Origin: Isoetes taiwanensis
Lineage: Eukaryota; Streptophyta; Lycopodiopsida; Isoetales; Isoetaceae
DNA length: 64,000 nucleotides
Direction: 5' to 3'
NCBI GenBank assembly: GCA_021234155.1
Contig: JAJEKV010000084.1
Span: forward strand, 4,553,093-4,617,092
Below the pieces are notes generated by a model. The model ran no database searches. It saw only the letters and a list, made by a program, of their open reading frames with translations, and was not told the DNA's origin. Both the position numbers and the translations under genes were made by a program. This document shows, piece by piece, positions 34,105-46,700 of this stretch (positions within the stretch are counted from its first letter, which is position 1; each line of letters starts with the position of its first letter).

Positions 34105-35539
34105 ATGTTTATTGAAAAGCTTATCAACAAACTTCGGTTTCAAAAAGGGTAAAGTTTGCTAAAGAATAAATTCGTGACAGTATTCTGGAGGATCATAAGG
34201 TTATATGATGAAGGAGGAGTGTTGATATTTATGAATATGTTCATCATATATTCTGGGAGCTGCATGCAAATGGTCATGATCATGGAAGAATTCAAAAGAC
34301 CTAGGTAACTTCATTTTAACCTAGTATATTATGGCTATGCCATGGTTGTAAATATGAACCATTGCTCAATGGTTAATTGTAAATAGTTAATACTAAACTA
34401 GTAAAGGTGCCCAGCGTTGCTGGGCATAAGTTGGGGGCATGTAAATATTATGGCCGCAATGATAAAAGCGAACCATTACAGACCATGACAAACTCTTCAA
34501 GCCCTTACCAATCGTAATGGCATAAGGAGAAAATTCCTATGTAACCTTGTGGCCTAGGTATATGATCTCAAGCTTGTACATTTTAAATGTCCTTTTAAAT
34601 GCAAAAAATTATAATATTAGAGTTGACCCAACATTTAAAATGTCAATGGTTGTTTGCTCTCACATAGCAAGGGTTCTTTGCTCTCACGTAGCTTTGGGCA
34701 ATAATTTAGTCCATTAGTATTTTTGTACCGCTTTAGTTTGTGTAAGCTTTGTACATAATCAGATAAGACTTCAGATGTTGCTTATGCATGCAGTAAAAAA
34801 TATACGACTTCAGATGTTGCTTATGCATGCAAAGTATTTTGTAAGGTGTTATTATTTATTATCTATGATAATGCTTTTCTATTTTTGCCATTTCACCATG
34901 GCATTTCAAATAACACCATCAATGTTCTTAAATTTGGTTTTGCATTGGCAATTCAGCCAACATTCGAATCGAATAAAGAATTCCAAAAGTACAATAAGTG
35001 TATCAAGCTTCCAATAAGTACCTGTACAATAAGTGATGCAACCAACTGAACAATCAGATCCACATTTGAGTCACACTGGGCATGGTTATATTGCCTTGTA
35101 AGAACTAACAATAACTGCAAGATGGAATGTATTATAAAGAATGAAGAGTACAATTCAAATACTATTGGATGTGCATAAATATCCATAATGTTACAGGAAT
35201 CTCAAATTTTTTACTTCCATGTCCTTTTGCTGGATGATATAAGTAGGAATTTCTTTTGTATTGAACTTATGTGGCAGTAGACATAGACTGGCTTGTGCCA
35301 AACGCCCAAACTTCTATTTTTCGAAGATCATAGTGCAATTTCTATGAGGTATTCAACCAGACTAAATGATGCAATCCTGAAAAGAGAAACGTCTAGAGGT
35401 TAAATGTTGTACCACAACAATAGAGAAAATTGTCCTATTCAAGCCCTAGCTTAGCTGTTCAAAAACAAATTAAAAAGCAAAGCAAAGCTTACCCCAATTT
35501 GCAGCTTCGGATTTAGATTCAGAATAGCTTTTTTTTCCA

Positions 35540-35945
35540 GTTCAAACATGAATTACTCAGCAAATGTAGGCGTCAATTTAATGTAGACGTCAATTTCTTT
35601 TGAAACAACACAATTGGTTTGTACCGCTTTTGGATGGACAGACCTGCAAAGCAACCCACACTAATGATGTGCATCCTAAAAACACATGCATATTATTATG
35701 TTTGCATTATTGATGTAGCACAACAGGCAGAAACTTATTTCAATTGGAAAGCAAACGCACAATAGTTAAACTCCGATAGCTTTATTTATAGTTCAAACAT
35801 GGATTATTCAGATAGCTTTATTTATAGTTCAAACATGGATTATTCAGCAAAATGTAGACGTCAATTTCTCTTGAAACAACATAACTGGTTTGTAGCACTT
35901 TTGGATGGACAGACCTGCAAATCAACCAAACACTAATGACAATTC
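35540..35945. repeat. Direct duplication inside Helitron 1
   Basis: About 140 bp (35540-35680) recurs at 35815-35945, sharing GTTCAAACATG, AGACGTCAATTTC and CTTTTGGATGGACAGACCTG. Just before the second copy a 38-bp piece (GATAGCTTTATTTATAG...) is itself tandemly doubled at 35776-35850. Confidence 0.8.
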
Positions 35946-36089
35946 CATGGCCAGTTTCCATCTCCTAAATAAGATCCCTGAACCTACACTTTTGCATATT
36001 TACATCGACATGCTATAATGCCAGAAGAGATTGTATTTACCTTCACACGAAGCAGAAGAAAAACTATGCACATGCTGCTGTTCTACACG

Positions 36090-36155
36090 TTTGCTGGTGA
36101 TTTGCTGGCCTGGTGATTTGCTGGCCTGGTGGTTTGCTGGTTTGGTTTGTTTTGC
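36090..36155 (+). repeat. Short tandem GCTGGCCTGGTGATTT repeats inside Helitron 1
   Basis: There are about four imperfect copies of a 15-16-bp unit, grading into TTTGCTGGTTTGG. Confidence 0.8.
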
Positions 36156-36373
36156 TGCTTTTGTTATAAGAAAATGCAGCGTTAGTTGCTTCAACCTAAC
36201 AAAGAAAAGCTTCCAAATCTCTTTATCACGATAGCAAATTACAGTCTAACAGTGGTAGAATTTGATGCATCCTACACAAAGCAAATTAAAAATACCTCAT
36301 CTCAGATCCATCCAAGCCAGACATACACTTTCTTAGTCACTGCAGATCAACCCCAATAGGCCAATATTACATA

Positions 36374-36830
36374 GTGGTTTCCGCCTTTGGGAGACAGGGA
36401 GCCTATACCACCAGCGGCAATTCTGAGATACGAAGGAGCATATACTTCCCCAACTCCAGTTTATCCAGACAATGCCCCACTAAGAAACGACACTGTTTTC
36501 TTCAACAAAACCCAAACGAAAATCAGGAGTCTGGATTTAGAAGATACCCAATCGAGGTTCCAGAGATAGTAGCCATGAATCTGTATTACATGATCTCGCT
36601 AAATATAAGGCCTTGCACTGTAGAAGACTTCGGCAGAATATATCCATGCCAAGTGCTGGACATGGCATCATGCCATTTTATACTTATAATAAGAAGCCAG
36701 AAACCACGCATTCCAGAATCCTGCTTTCTAGAACCATGAACAGAGGTTTTGAGAGATGAACCCTCATTATCAGTTTGTCTCTCCTCCGGAATATCTACCT
36801 CAAAGCCAATGACAGGCATGAAGCAACTTG
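36374..36830. other. Coding-looking fragments, possible captured gene piece in Helitron 1
   Basis: On the plus strand 36387-36569 reads MGDREPIPPAAILRYEGAYT followed by SPTPVYPDNAPLRND. On the minus strand 36819-36586 reads MPVIGFEVDIPEERQTDNEG. Helitrons often carry host gene fragments, and both frames look more protein-like than the surroundings. I do not recognise either. They lie on opposite strands, so at most one is likely real. Confidence 0.25.
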
Positions 36831-37454
36831 CTTCTCTGGCGAGAAATCCTGAAAAGCCAAGCTAAAAAAAGGCATGAAGTCGCTTGCTTCTCCTCCGGAA
36901 AATCCTGCAAGCAAAAACGGCCATGGGGCAACTACATGAATCGATCAAGGCCTGGGTTGCTGTGCTCACAGCGGTAGCTAGGGCAAGGAAAAAAAAACGT
37001 GTTTACAGGCTGATGTGGTCATGGCCGTCAGACTCGGAAGGGCTTCGCAGAATAAAGGGCATTTGGACCATGAGATTATATTTAAAAAAAAGGGGCTTTG
37101 TTTGGACCCTTCGATCTGGTTAGGCCATCTGTGGCCGTCCGATCTAGGGCTGGATCCAAATCCAGGAATTACGACATAACATTATAATAATACTAAATAT
37201 GTTGAAGAGGTGAAGGCGACCGACATGGAGCCAAAAACCATTCAAAATTAAACACATCAGTGTCGGTCGAATCTGTAGCCAAAACCGACGAAGAAAATCT
37301 TGTACATATATCCCATATCGGGATCATTCAGAATATAGTGGATTGCAGGCATTTCCGGCATGTTTAGAGATGCATTCGATTGATTAAAGTTCAAATTGGA
37401 GCAGAAGGAATTTGGTCAATGCAGCTACAGTAACCTGGTCAATCTGAAATGAAC

Positions 37455-39020
37455 AGTAACCTTTGAATGTTTACTCAATAGTTAAATGGTTAAACTCGTT
37501 CATTGTTGCTAAGGCACTACTATTCAAGTTATTATTGCATTGTGAATGATTATTGCTAGAAAATTTGACTAGTAGTTAGCATAAATTGTTCTCAAGTTCT
37601 TCATTAAAACTAATGTCACCTGGTAAAATGTTCTCACTTCTATCTGTTAAGCTCCTGTGACAATGAAGCAAATAATCTTGTATGATGTCGTTTTGTACCA
37701 GCACAAATGTCAGAGTGGGTTTATAATCCTCATGCAGATCTCTGCATCCCTGGCAGTAACACAAACCAAAAAGGTTGACATACATTATATGTAGGGAGCA
37801 AATCTGGTAATGCAGTGCTTACCTTCTTAATGGCCTCCTTCTTATGCCAAAGAACTTGTTGGAATTGGCCCTCAGATACACCAGCTCTGATGTGACAAAC
37901 TAGTTTTTATGTATGCCAAATCTGTCGATACATTAAGTTAAGCTAAATCATCTGAGATTTCCTTTCAACATTTTGTTGGCTGACTTTAGAATTCCCAAGC
38001 CCTGATTGTGGCGACAAATTGGAGCAGCTGTTTCTTGCAGACACTGAAGGGGTTACTGGCGTGGGCGGAGGCATGGCAGATCTTGTGAAAAGAAGTATTT
38101 TGCATGCAAACGGCTTTAAAAATACCCATTTTATAGTGCTCAAATGTGTCTTCAAAAATCAATGCAGATGGGCTTTCGGTTTAACATGCCTAGCCACTCG
38201 CCTTTCTGTTGCATTTTGTTGTCTGCTCTCTTTCATCATGAATTAGACCTAATCCGCCAAAGCAGACTATGGAGGAGGAGCCAAAGAAAGAGGAGGATTC
38301 GCCAAAGTAGTGATTTTCCTGCTCACAATTTCAACGGAACAAAACCGGCGAAGACCTAACACTCTTTAAATCATCACAGCCAAGATAGTCATTCTTTTAT
38401 AGTTTGTTCGATGGGTGCTTACCTTGCTCATGATGACTTCTCCTTCAAGACGTGCTCATAGCCGTGATGCCTCAAATGCCGTGTCCTAAAAGAGGAACAG
38501 GGTTCAAAAATAGGGTCTTGGACCAGCCATATCTAAGACCGCTGCCAGCATCGGAGTTGGATCTGCCATAGCCAGAGCAAAGAAGCTACGTGTCAGCACA
38601 AGGACGCTTCAAACAAATTCCATCAAACAAATATTTATCAAACAAAAATGACACTTGAATTAGATATGAGTGAAGGTTCATCATTGACACGTTCTTAACT
38701 TATGCCCATCATCGTTACTAGTGAAGACTTTGTTTCCGTTCTTAGGGCCAGATTCGACTGTGGAAATTAGATGGGTATTGGTTGTGCATGAACCAATTTT
38801 ACCGTGCCACGTTCTAACTAACACTTATCTTCTGATTCCATTGCAACAGTTAGCAATTACCAAAACACTCCTCCTAAAATCAGAAACGCTGCCGCTTTAA
38901 CTCCAAAACACTCGCTTAACTGACAGGGATGATCCCCTGGCCTTTTGAAACTTGAATCAACTGCCATACAACTCTTGTCGTAGATTTCCTTGAAAACATG
39001 ATCTTAAGCGAGTTGTTGCC
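37455..39020. other. Right-arm spacer between copia LTR and repeat cluster
   Basis: This is the mirror of about 13680-15240. It shows the same two weakly coding stretches (37576-37785 minus; 38144-38330 plus) and no recognisable gene. Confidence 0.4.
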
Positions 39021-39179
39021 CTAAAAGAGAGATGGAAGTTGAGATATTACGAGAGAAGAACCCTTTGCGCATGTGGAATCTGGCCCTTAGAAGACAAGAA
39101 ATGATGAAAAACTCTTGGACATGCAAACCCATTATATAGAGCCTCTGCTACCGCCCGGCCCGGGAGAGCCGGCTGCCCT

Positions 39180-40170
39180 GCCGGGGCCAGCGCAGACCTA
39201 TTCCCATTTCCAGAGCGTCAAAGGAAACATTCCGCTATGGCACAGGTGATCCGGCGATATTCTTAAGGTTTAGAGCTCAGCCCAGGTTTTGATGCTTCAG
39301 GTTTTGAGCTCAGATGATCCAGCGATGCTTCAACTCATGCCATTGCTGATTCCTTCAAGCAAACTTTCGGCTATGGCGAAGGTTTCAGGCTTTAGGCTTT
39401 AGGCTACAGATGATGATTTTCCGTCAGATTTTGAGTATGATTCAAGCGTCCCAAGTGTTTTTCCGTCGGATTTTGAGCACGATTCAAGCTCCTGGATTCA
39501 GCTATGGCGATGCTTCACCGTGTAGGTAACTGGCCCAACCGAGAGGGCTACTAGAGGATGAAAAAGAATTTGTATTTCTTGGAGATAGAGATTGGCCTTC
39601 ACATCAAGGCAAGAGGTAAGGTTTAAGGTTTCTCTTGTGAGATTACTATCAAGGTGGTTGGAGAGCACCCACATAAAAGGCAAAGGACTGCAGTTGAAAG
39701 CATTTCATATCAAAATCTCCAATTTGAGATGGTAGATCAAACTATCATAGCCGAGGAGCAGACCAATGAAGAGGTAAATGACGAGGCGCTCCCGGCTGCT
39801 GGCAGTAGCCAGCTGCCCCTGCCAGGCCCAGAACGCGCAACCTATTCCCATTTCCACAGCATCAAGGAAAGATTCGGCTATGGCATAGGTGATCCGACGA
39901 TATTCTTAAGGTTTGGAGCTCAGCTCAGATTTTGATGCTTCAGGTTTTGAGCTCAGATGATCCGGCGATGCTTCAGCTCATGCCATTGCTGATTCCTTCA
40001 AGCAAACCTTCGGCTATGGCAAAGGTTTCAAGCTTTAGGCTACAGACGATGATTTTCTGTCAGATTCTGAGTATGATTCAAGCGTCCCAAGTATTTTTCC
40101 ATCGAATTTTGAGCACGATTCAAGCTCCTGGATTCAGTTATGGCGATGCTTCACCGTGAGGTAACTGGCC
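39180..40170. repeat. Duplicated ~270-bp block beside eS28, right copy
   Basis: The blocks at about 39200-39525 and 39850-40160 repeat ATCCGGCGAT, CATTGCTGATTCCTTCAAGC, GAGTATGATTCAAGCGTCCC and TCAAGCTCCTGGATTCAG. On the plus strand each reads PSDFEYDSS...PSDFEHDSSSW, giving a nested peptide repeat. Between them is the frame with HPHKRQRTAVES. Two GC-rich inserts (39145-39195 and 39788-39830) are read very differently in the left arm. Confidence 0.55.
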
Positions 40171-40353
40171 CAACCGGGGTCGTTCCAGAATGCTCATCCA
40201 TTTTTCATTCTTGGATAGAATGATCACCTTCATCATTGAACTACAAACAAAAACGCACACCAAATTTCCTTGACGTCATGCTAGAAGGAACAAGATTCTA
40301 GAAGGAACAAGACGGCGCTTGAGAACCCCTCCTCCCCCAACGTGGCGTTCATC

Positions 40354-40505
40354 AAGCCCAAATTACCTTAGGGTGGTTGCCACATGGCAATCAGCGATTG
40401 GATGATATCCAAGAATGTTGATCCACTTTCCTTGACGAAAATAAAATGTCCCTTTCTTATTTAACCAATCACAGCCGTAGAAAGGTTAGGTTTTCTGTAG
40501 GGTTT
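40354..40505 (+). promoter_or_regulatory. eS28 promoter elements: site II-like and telo-box
   Basis: AAGCCCA (40354-40360; complement TGGGCTT) resembles the site II element and TAGGGTTT (40498-40505; complement AAACCCTA) the telo-box. A CCAAT motif lies between, at about 40464. Site II plus telo-box upstream of the start is the usual arrangement for plant ribosomal protein genes, and supports transcription from here. Confidence 0.55.
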
Positions 40506-40576
40506 CCGGGTTGCTTGAGAGCTTTCTCTTGTAAAGATCCTGCTGCGGCCTCTGCAACCCAAAGTCTAGTACCGCC

Positions 40577-40953
40577 ATGGTATTCAATTCTCAATCTCCA
40601 AGTTTATGAAGATTAAATTATTTTCTGTATTGGCGCAGCGTTGTTGAGATCTTCTTTTTTGTTACAGGATCAACCTGTAAAGCTCGCCGTAGTGATGAAA
40701 GTAATCGGAAGAACTGGATCCCGAGGTCAGGTGACTCAAGTTCGTGTAAAGTTTCTGGATGACCAGAATCGTCTTATTATGAGAAACGTTAAGGGGCCGG
40801 TTCGGGAAGGTATATACATCTGCTCTTGCTTTGTTCCCTTTTCTTTTTGTGCAAATTATCTGTATCTGTGTTTTGATGAAGTAAGCTTGCCTTTTTGCAG
40901 GGGACATCCTTACCCTTCTTGAATCGGAAAGAGAAGCAAGAAGGCTTCGATGA
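40577..40953 (+). CDS. RPS28: Small ribosomal subunit protein eS28, intact, three exons
   Basis: Exon 1 contributes only ATG (40577-40579); the intron starts GTATTC. Exon 2 is 40668-40809 after TTACAG; exon 3 is 40901-40953 after TTTGCAG and ends TGA. The joined frame is 65 codons, the normal eS28 length, and carries [28 protein letters not shown] and [12 protein letters not shown]. eS28 is a component of the 40S head near the mRNA exit channel. The sequence matches the family end to end, so I regard this copy as functional. It is duplicated, broken, at 11753-12128. Confidence 0.96.
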
Positions 40954-41069
40954 AAACAGTTTTTTTTAAAGGATAGATTGTGAGTAATCACATAATTTTC
41001 ATGAGATTGTTCAGAGTTTTTTATATTATGAGATTTGCTAGTGTAGATTTTCCTAAATATGAGAGTATT

Positions 41070-41820
41070 AGGATGTCTCAAATGGTTGATAAGAAGGGCG
41101 AAGAACCCTAGTGGTTGTGAGCAAGGTGGATAGATTTATTAGGTTTACAAAACAAATTTACTGCAGATGATGTGAACACTGATGATGCATTTTAGAAGTT
41201 AGAATAGAAAAAATGAAGCTTTTCAAAGCCATCCACAGCTAAGTCATCTAACATGAATCCGTGGTTGGTATTCCTGCATTAGAAAAAAGGTTAACTATTC
41301 AGGCTGGAGGTCTCTAAAAGATATGTTTAAAGATTAAACCTTTGCACTCTCGATAAAAGGTCGAGCTTGAAAAAATAGCTGCCCAAATTTGAAGCGGCTT
41401 TGCGGCTAGCATCATGATGAAGCTTGCGGGTTTCTTAGGCAAACTGAAGTTTTAACTATAAAAGTAATTTTGTTAGCTTTGTTGATGATGAAGCCATGCA
41501 CTATCTGACTAGAACGGGATTGTAAAAAAGTTTGCGGATGAATTTAGTTATGCGAATTTATGAAAGAAGTTACAATGGCCATGGAAGAAGCGAAGGAATA
41601 TCTCTACCTAACTTTGTGCTTGTCGGCGTGTTTAATCAAGCTGGTTAAGAAAAAAGATTGAACTGCCTTGAATCATTAATATTATATTACTGACTCCATT
41701 TTCTTTCCTTCATTTACATTAAAGAGATCTGCTTAGAAATTAAGCATGGGATCTGAAAAAGTTAAACATAATTTGGTAAGACTAGAAACTGTCGAGAGAG
41801 ATGCGTGAGAGCATGTGATA
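41070..41820 (+). pseudogene. Gene-like exon fragments downstream of eS28, right copy
   Basis: This is the mirror of 10888-11640. Here SVVGIPALEKRLTIQAGGL and EFMKEVTMAMEEA can still be read, but more bases differ. For example GTCAGAGCTTG on the left is GTCGAGCTTG here, and GAGGCAGAAGG is GAAGCGAAGG. It is the same unidentified multi-exon candidate. The left copy reads better in this segment. Confidence 0.35.
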
Positions 41821-43099
41821 AAACAAAAAAAATAGTGCTCAAATAGGTTGGTCTAGGCTAGAATGACCAAAGATAAAAGGTTGAGCATTCCTTGGCTGTT
41901 TTTTTATTTTGAGAGCATTATGAGTTTGTAACTTTCTTTGAGCAAAAGCTGTTTGAGATTTCTTTTGTGTAAGTGAGCGTGCATCACGGGCATTCTTTTT
42001 GATAGTTCCCAAGTTCTAAACAATTTACGTGGCATTAAATAGTTCAAGTAAATAGCCGTAGGAATTAATTCAATTTACTTTTAGGATTTATGTTGCATGC
42101 TTAAGGTAAACATGCGCCTTAGATTCTTTTTGGTTGGTTGATGTGATGGGTTTTGAGTGTCATCTCCCTTTCGGTTTGAAAAACAAAGCGAGTTGTTGGA
42201 GAGTTTCATGTGTTTTTAAGAGTTTGAACTACACTTACAAACCATAGTTAGCGATTAAGTTGGCGTTACCTAATGCTAAAATAATGTGTAATGCCTTAAC
42301 TGCGGACCTAATAATACGTTATGTTTTTGCCAAAACACAATCAGAATTTCAACAATTTAAAACATGATCCTCATTAATTTGATCATGTTGATTCTAATTA
42401 TGCAATCAAAACTTGCTAAAACTTCTGAATGTAACTTAGACCTTTGATCCGAAATATGTCCTTGCTTTTCACGAAAGTCTTGCAATAAAAAGAACACATG
42501 TACTAGCATTTCTAATACAAATTTCAGCAATTAAGCACCACTAAGATGTAGTGAATAAAATTACTGAATAAAATTTGGAATGTTACTTTGTCTTCAAACA
42601 AGTCACATTTTCTCACATTGACAAAGCAAACTTGAATACAAAAACTTAGTAGCATAAAGAAAGACAAATGTTCTCCTCTCCAAACTAAAAAACATCAAAG
42701 TTTGTCTTCCTGCATGATAGAATTGGAATATATAATGAGATGATGCTTGCCCAGAAGCGGTTGATTAACAATTATGACATGTTACCATTCAAATCCCGTT
42801 CCCATTCTAAAAATTGACAAAAAAATGAAGCATAAGCAACACAATACTTGGCTGGAAAAAAAAAATAGAAAGTAGGGAAAAGAGCATACCTCGGGCTAGC
42901 TATATGGCTACAAGTTATATTAGACCATCATGTTGCTCCGGATATAACCAACCCTGTGGCTCGAAAATGGATCGAAGAGATGGCTCCCTCTGGCTCTGCC
43001 ACAAACCGAGAGCGGAACCTTATCAGAGCAAATCGCTGCAAAAGAAAAAGTTTATTGCTTTAGCTTTTTGGATAAACACATAAATAAAATGGTCTTCCT

Positions 43100-44929
43100 G
43101 TGTCATATATTATGAGAACAAACAATTTTAAACATGATTGTATTGTTCATCTCTACTCAATGCATTCAAAGCAATTTGTCCCTCGCTTTTCTGTCCACAA
43201 TCCCTGGTATCAAGAACTGTTGTTTTTGCGCACTGGTACAAACCAGGATGACATTGAACATATAGGCATTGTAGTTGCGATGTGGGAAGGCACAAAGAAC
43301 AATGTTCAGGATGCTCTCATATGCAGTGTTGAGGACACCCAGCAACTCCAGTTCCTAGAGTTTGTTTTGAAGTGGATAAACTATGACCCCTCGATGATGT
43401 CTGCTAGGAAGGGAACAAGGCGGCCACAGGAAAGAATGTTCCTACAAGCGCAAAGGGCTTTGGATGGATCCTGCTGTCCTATGAGTCTTTGCCCCTATCA
43501 GGTATAAAAGGAAACATGGATATTTTTATAGGGTTTTCTACACGTAGGAAAGGGCTATCAAACGATAAGAAGCCTCTAACCATAACTTTAAAGGCTAAAT
43601 GAAATGAAAAAATGCCCTCAAGAGTGGACACCAATTGCTAAGGGCAACTGCAAAAAAAAAGTGTGAAACCCTTAGCTGCACTTGGAGAACTGTCAATGGC
43701 AAGAACCCCAGATGCACAACCCGCTACTAGGATTGAGCCATGCTGCCGTCGTTAACCCTATCCAACCCCTAGCTATCAAAGCCCCGATCTCTCGAGAAGG
43801 CACACGCTAGGAAATTATCCACTTTTAAGATTAAACTCTGGCTAAATCGATGGCGGTGGCTAGCCCTCCGGTTCCCAAATTCCTCTTTTTGTGAATGCTC
43901 CTTCTACCTCCAATGCCCTCGCATGGTCCAATGCACCCCGCATCACTTCTGATTTGAGGTTCAATCCCGAGGAAGAAAAGAATATGGCTCAGCAAACTGC
44001 TCTCAAACGAAGCAGTTCAAACGGTTTTATCCCATGGGTTTGAATTGGTTTATGAATTGGTTTGAATTGGTTTACTAGCTCCGGGTAATCTAATGCACAA
44101 AATGCGCTCCAATGACCATATGCAAACATTGGTTAAGAGCTTCCACAGTTACCTTACAGAAGTGCTGATACCTGCTGACGTGGTGCCGTTTGACCCCATT
44201 ACCAGGTAATTCTTTTGGAAGAGTCTCTTGAATGCAATTAATTGTAGAGTACTTAAATAGATTTTATTTTTTCAGAAAAGAAGGTCACCCGAAGCCTTTG
44301 CGCCTAAGGATTTGCAAGGGAAAAAATCCTTTATAATATCACGGTAATCCACGACATTTGTCTTTACACAGTTACTTTATTGGAAGTGGTTGGTTGCAGC
44401 AACAACTAGAAATTGCTAAAGCATATATGAAAAAGAAGAACAAAAGTGTGCTTAGCGGAACTTGACTAGCAAGGAATACATCGAGTTAAGCATTCAATGT
44501 AACAATTGATAGCGAATACAATATATAAAGAATCACTCATAGAAAAGTTCCGACAAATATGGCATCAACATAAGGCATATGATTGTCACGCTCAACAACA
44601 TAGCGACCTTGACATGGAAGGTATGAGTTGATTTTTAGGTCGTAAAGATCGCGGTGGCGATCTTAATAACCCCTTCTTTATAGGATTTTGTTATGATAGC
44701 AACCACTACTCTGAAGGTAAAAAAATTGAAGGATGAAAAATTGTTCATTTTTTTGAAGGAGAGAGTTTGGAAGAAATTGATGGAAGTGGTTACAAGATGG
44801 GTTGGTAAGAAGTTGTGTGATGATCATGGTGGGCCTCCTGAAAGAGCAAACAAAGATTTTTTCAGCAAGATATGGCTTAGGTACCTCCGAGGCATGTCTA
44901 ATACGGAACTCTCCCAACTGGTTGACTAA
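43100..44929 (+). CDS. Unidentified gene, proximal segments, right copy
   Basis: 43100-43501 is open and reads DDIEHIGIVVAMWEGTKNNV, then LQFLEFVLKWINYDPSMMSA, ending CCPMSLCPYQ exactly before GTATAA, a possible splice donor. 43895-44040 contains RITSDLRFNPEEEKNMAQ, and 44693-44929 FIFLKERVWKKLMEVVTRWV followed by WLRYLRGMSNTELSQLVD. These look like exons of one host gene on the plus strand, downstream of eS28. I do not recognise the family. Confidence 0.45.
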
Positions 44930-44981
44930 ATTCTAGAATGCAAGACCTTCATGAAAGTGCAGCCTGGATATTCCGGCAGGT

Positions 44982-46700
44982 TTGATTGCAAACAAAGAGC
45001 ACTCGATACCAGAACTTCAACCTTTATTGCGGAGAGAAATTTTGTTCTATGCCAGTAGTGTGGTCAAAAAAGAATATACATTCTTTGAAGATCTGCTTGT
45101 GGATTTTCCAGATTCCACCGAGCAGAGAATATTAGATATTGCCCACACGAACACAGAATACGCGAAGGCCAATTGGAACAAAGATCATGTGCTGGGTAAC
45201 TCATCCATTTGTTTTCTAGAACCCATCAGAGATATCTTGAAATCGAAAGAGACCAAGAAAAGAAAGGAGAAAAATAATGTTGTTCATGACTTCATGTTAT
45301 CACAAAGATGGCATTCCAATGCACACCCTACATTTCGGAGAATATAACCACAGGTGTTTATTGATATTTATGGCTTCACAAAAGTATGGGATTTCAAGAA
45401 ATACATGGAACCATTCTACGAGGATAGCAAGCATGACAAAAGCTAAGGTCTATTCTTTGGTTATCTAATGGATTACGTGAACTTTCCAAAGCAGTTTATG
45501 CGGTCGAGAATCAAATCCAACAGCGGTTCATATATTTCTTTGGGCACTTATGATGAGCGGATGTGTGAGCAAGAGAAAAGAAAAGAATATCAATATTACA
45601 TTAGCCACATGTGCATCAGCGGGGAGAGGCACGTGTTATGCCAGTGCAACCAGAGTTAGAACTTCGTCTCAACCAGGTGAATAATGCTCCGAAGAGCACT
45701 CCCCTGCTGCCAATGCCTCTCACTGGAAAGGAGGATTAAGATGCAAAAATAAAAAAGAAATATCGGGCGTAATTCACGGGCAAGCCGAGATCTGATTGAA
45801 ACTGCAATGGATGGTGACCATGTCTTTTAATGCCGGTTGAAGACATCATAAGCATATCACATTATTGATCAATTTGGTGCCTAAATATGGTTGTGTCTGG
45901 ATTTCTTCTTAAGCCGTGCAACCGCATGTAATGCTCATGCAAGGAAAGCGAAGTGTGGCATTCATAACGGATGTCAAAATATACCATTTCTTGCGATCTT
46001 TCTTGGAAACACTAGACAAAATACCAAACCAGTCAAAGCTGGTATTTGGGAGGAAGAAAAGCGAGAGGACAAGAATGTAGACCGAGGGGACAATTCTATG
46101 CCCAATCTCAAGATTGCCCAAGGCACAAACTTATCAACACGAATGATATTGTAACAAAGGGCCGAGGAGGAGAGCTATGAGGAAAGGATCACGGGGAGAT
46201 AAAGAGACTTTTGGAGTCCACCCGAGAAAGGTATTGGCCTTGGAACCTACATTCCAAAAAGCTAGGCCCGTATAAATCAATATTTTGGCGGGCTATGGTA
46301 TTTCTTGGCGGGGTAAAATACATTTCGATATTTGGGTAGCGGCGACAAGGAACAAAACGAGATGGAACAAGCTGGAACCAAAAGCACTCTATTTCATGTA
46401 AAAATAAAAAATATTTCATCCTCTGAGTTCTCGGATGAGCTAGAGCGGGAATTACTTGGAACACACTTGAAGTGCTTCACATAGCGAAAATGTCGCGAAG
46501 TTGCCCGGGCCGTGGAAGTGGATGTACCCAATGTGGCGGGCTATTAAGAGATGGACACTTCACGGGCTATAGAGATTGTGAGAAGCATGTTGGTGTATGG
46601 CTAATGAACTTCGATGTGATACACGAATCACGTATCGAAACTTCGGTGATTTTATTGCTTTCGGCGATGTCTTGTCAATTTTATGACAAATGATGAATAG
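44982..46700 (+). CDS. Unidentified gene, distal segments, right copy
   Basis: 44982-45347 is the longest frame: IPELQPLLRREILFYASSVV, EYTFFEDLLVDFPDSTEQRI, NWNKDHVLGNSSICFLEPIR, then a Lys-rich KSKETKKRKEKN tract. 45350-45660 continues with FIDIYGFTKVWDFKKYMEPF and, in another frame, MDYVNFPKQFMRSRIK. The end, 46480-46690, pairs with the better-read left copy ending SDVLSIL. If joined it would be a few hundred residues long. The family is unknown, and nothing marks it as a transposon protein. Confidence 0.45.

Larger units (their letters stand above)
34398..37197 (-). mobile_element. Non-autonomous Helitron 1 (2,800 bp)
   Basis: On the minus strand the 3' end has a hairpin GCCCAGC-AA-CGCTGGGC, then ACCTTTA and terminal CTAG, followed by a host T. 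The 5' end starts TTTAGTATTATTATAATG after a host A. Insertion between A and T without target duplication, a CTRR end and a subterminal hairpin are Helitron hallmarks. The empty site in the left arm (15495/15496) confirms both borders. The usual 5' TC reads TT here. No Rep/helicase gene is present, so it is non-autonomous. Confidence 0.85.
29929..37429 (+). mobile_element. Ty1/copia retrotransposon, 5'-truncated, right-arm copy
   Basis: Same element as in the left arm, in plus orientation: gag C-terminal half, protease, integrase, RT, RNase H and 3' LTR. A 443-bp MITE lies after the protease at the same base as in the left arm. The LTR is split by a Helitron. No 5' LTR is present. The copy is defective through many small frame breaks. 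Confidence 0.93.
34220..37429 (+). repeat. 3' LTR of right copia copy, split by a Helitron
   Basis: The polypurine tract AAGGAGGAG at 34211-34219 precedes TGTTGATATTTATG. The LTR is interrupted at 34398-37197 and resumes to GCAGCTACA at 37429. Without the insertion it is 410 bp, matching 409 bp in the left arm. Confidence 0.78.

Noticed and set aside
34385-37200. Direct repeat TAATACTAA on both sides read as a 9-bp target duplication
   Set aside because: The empty site and the CTAG/hairpin end show a Helitron inserted between A and T. The apparent repeat includes the element's own 5' end.
40662-41081. 139-codon minus-strand ORF over eS28
   Set aside because: It is antisense to eS28 exons and introns, whose coding sense is certain.
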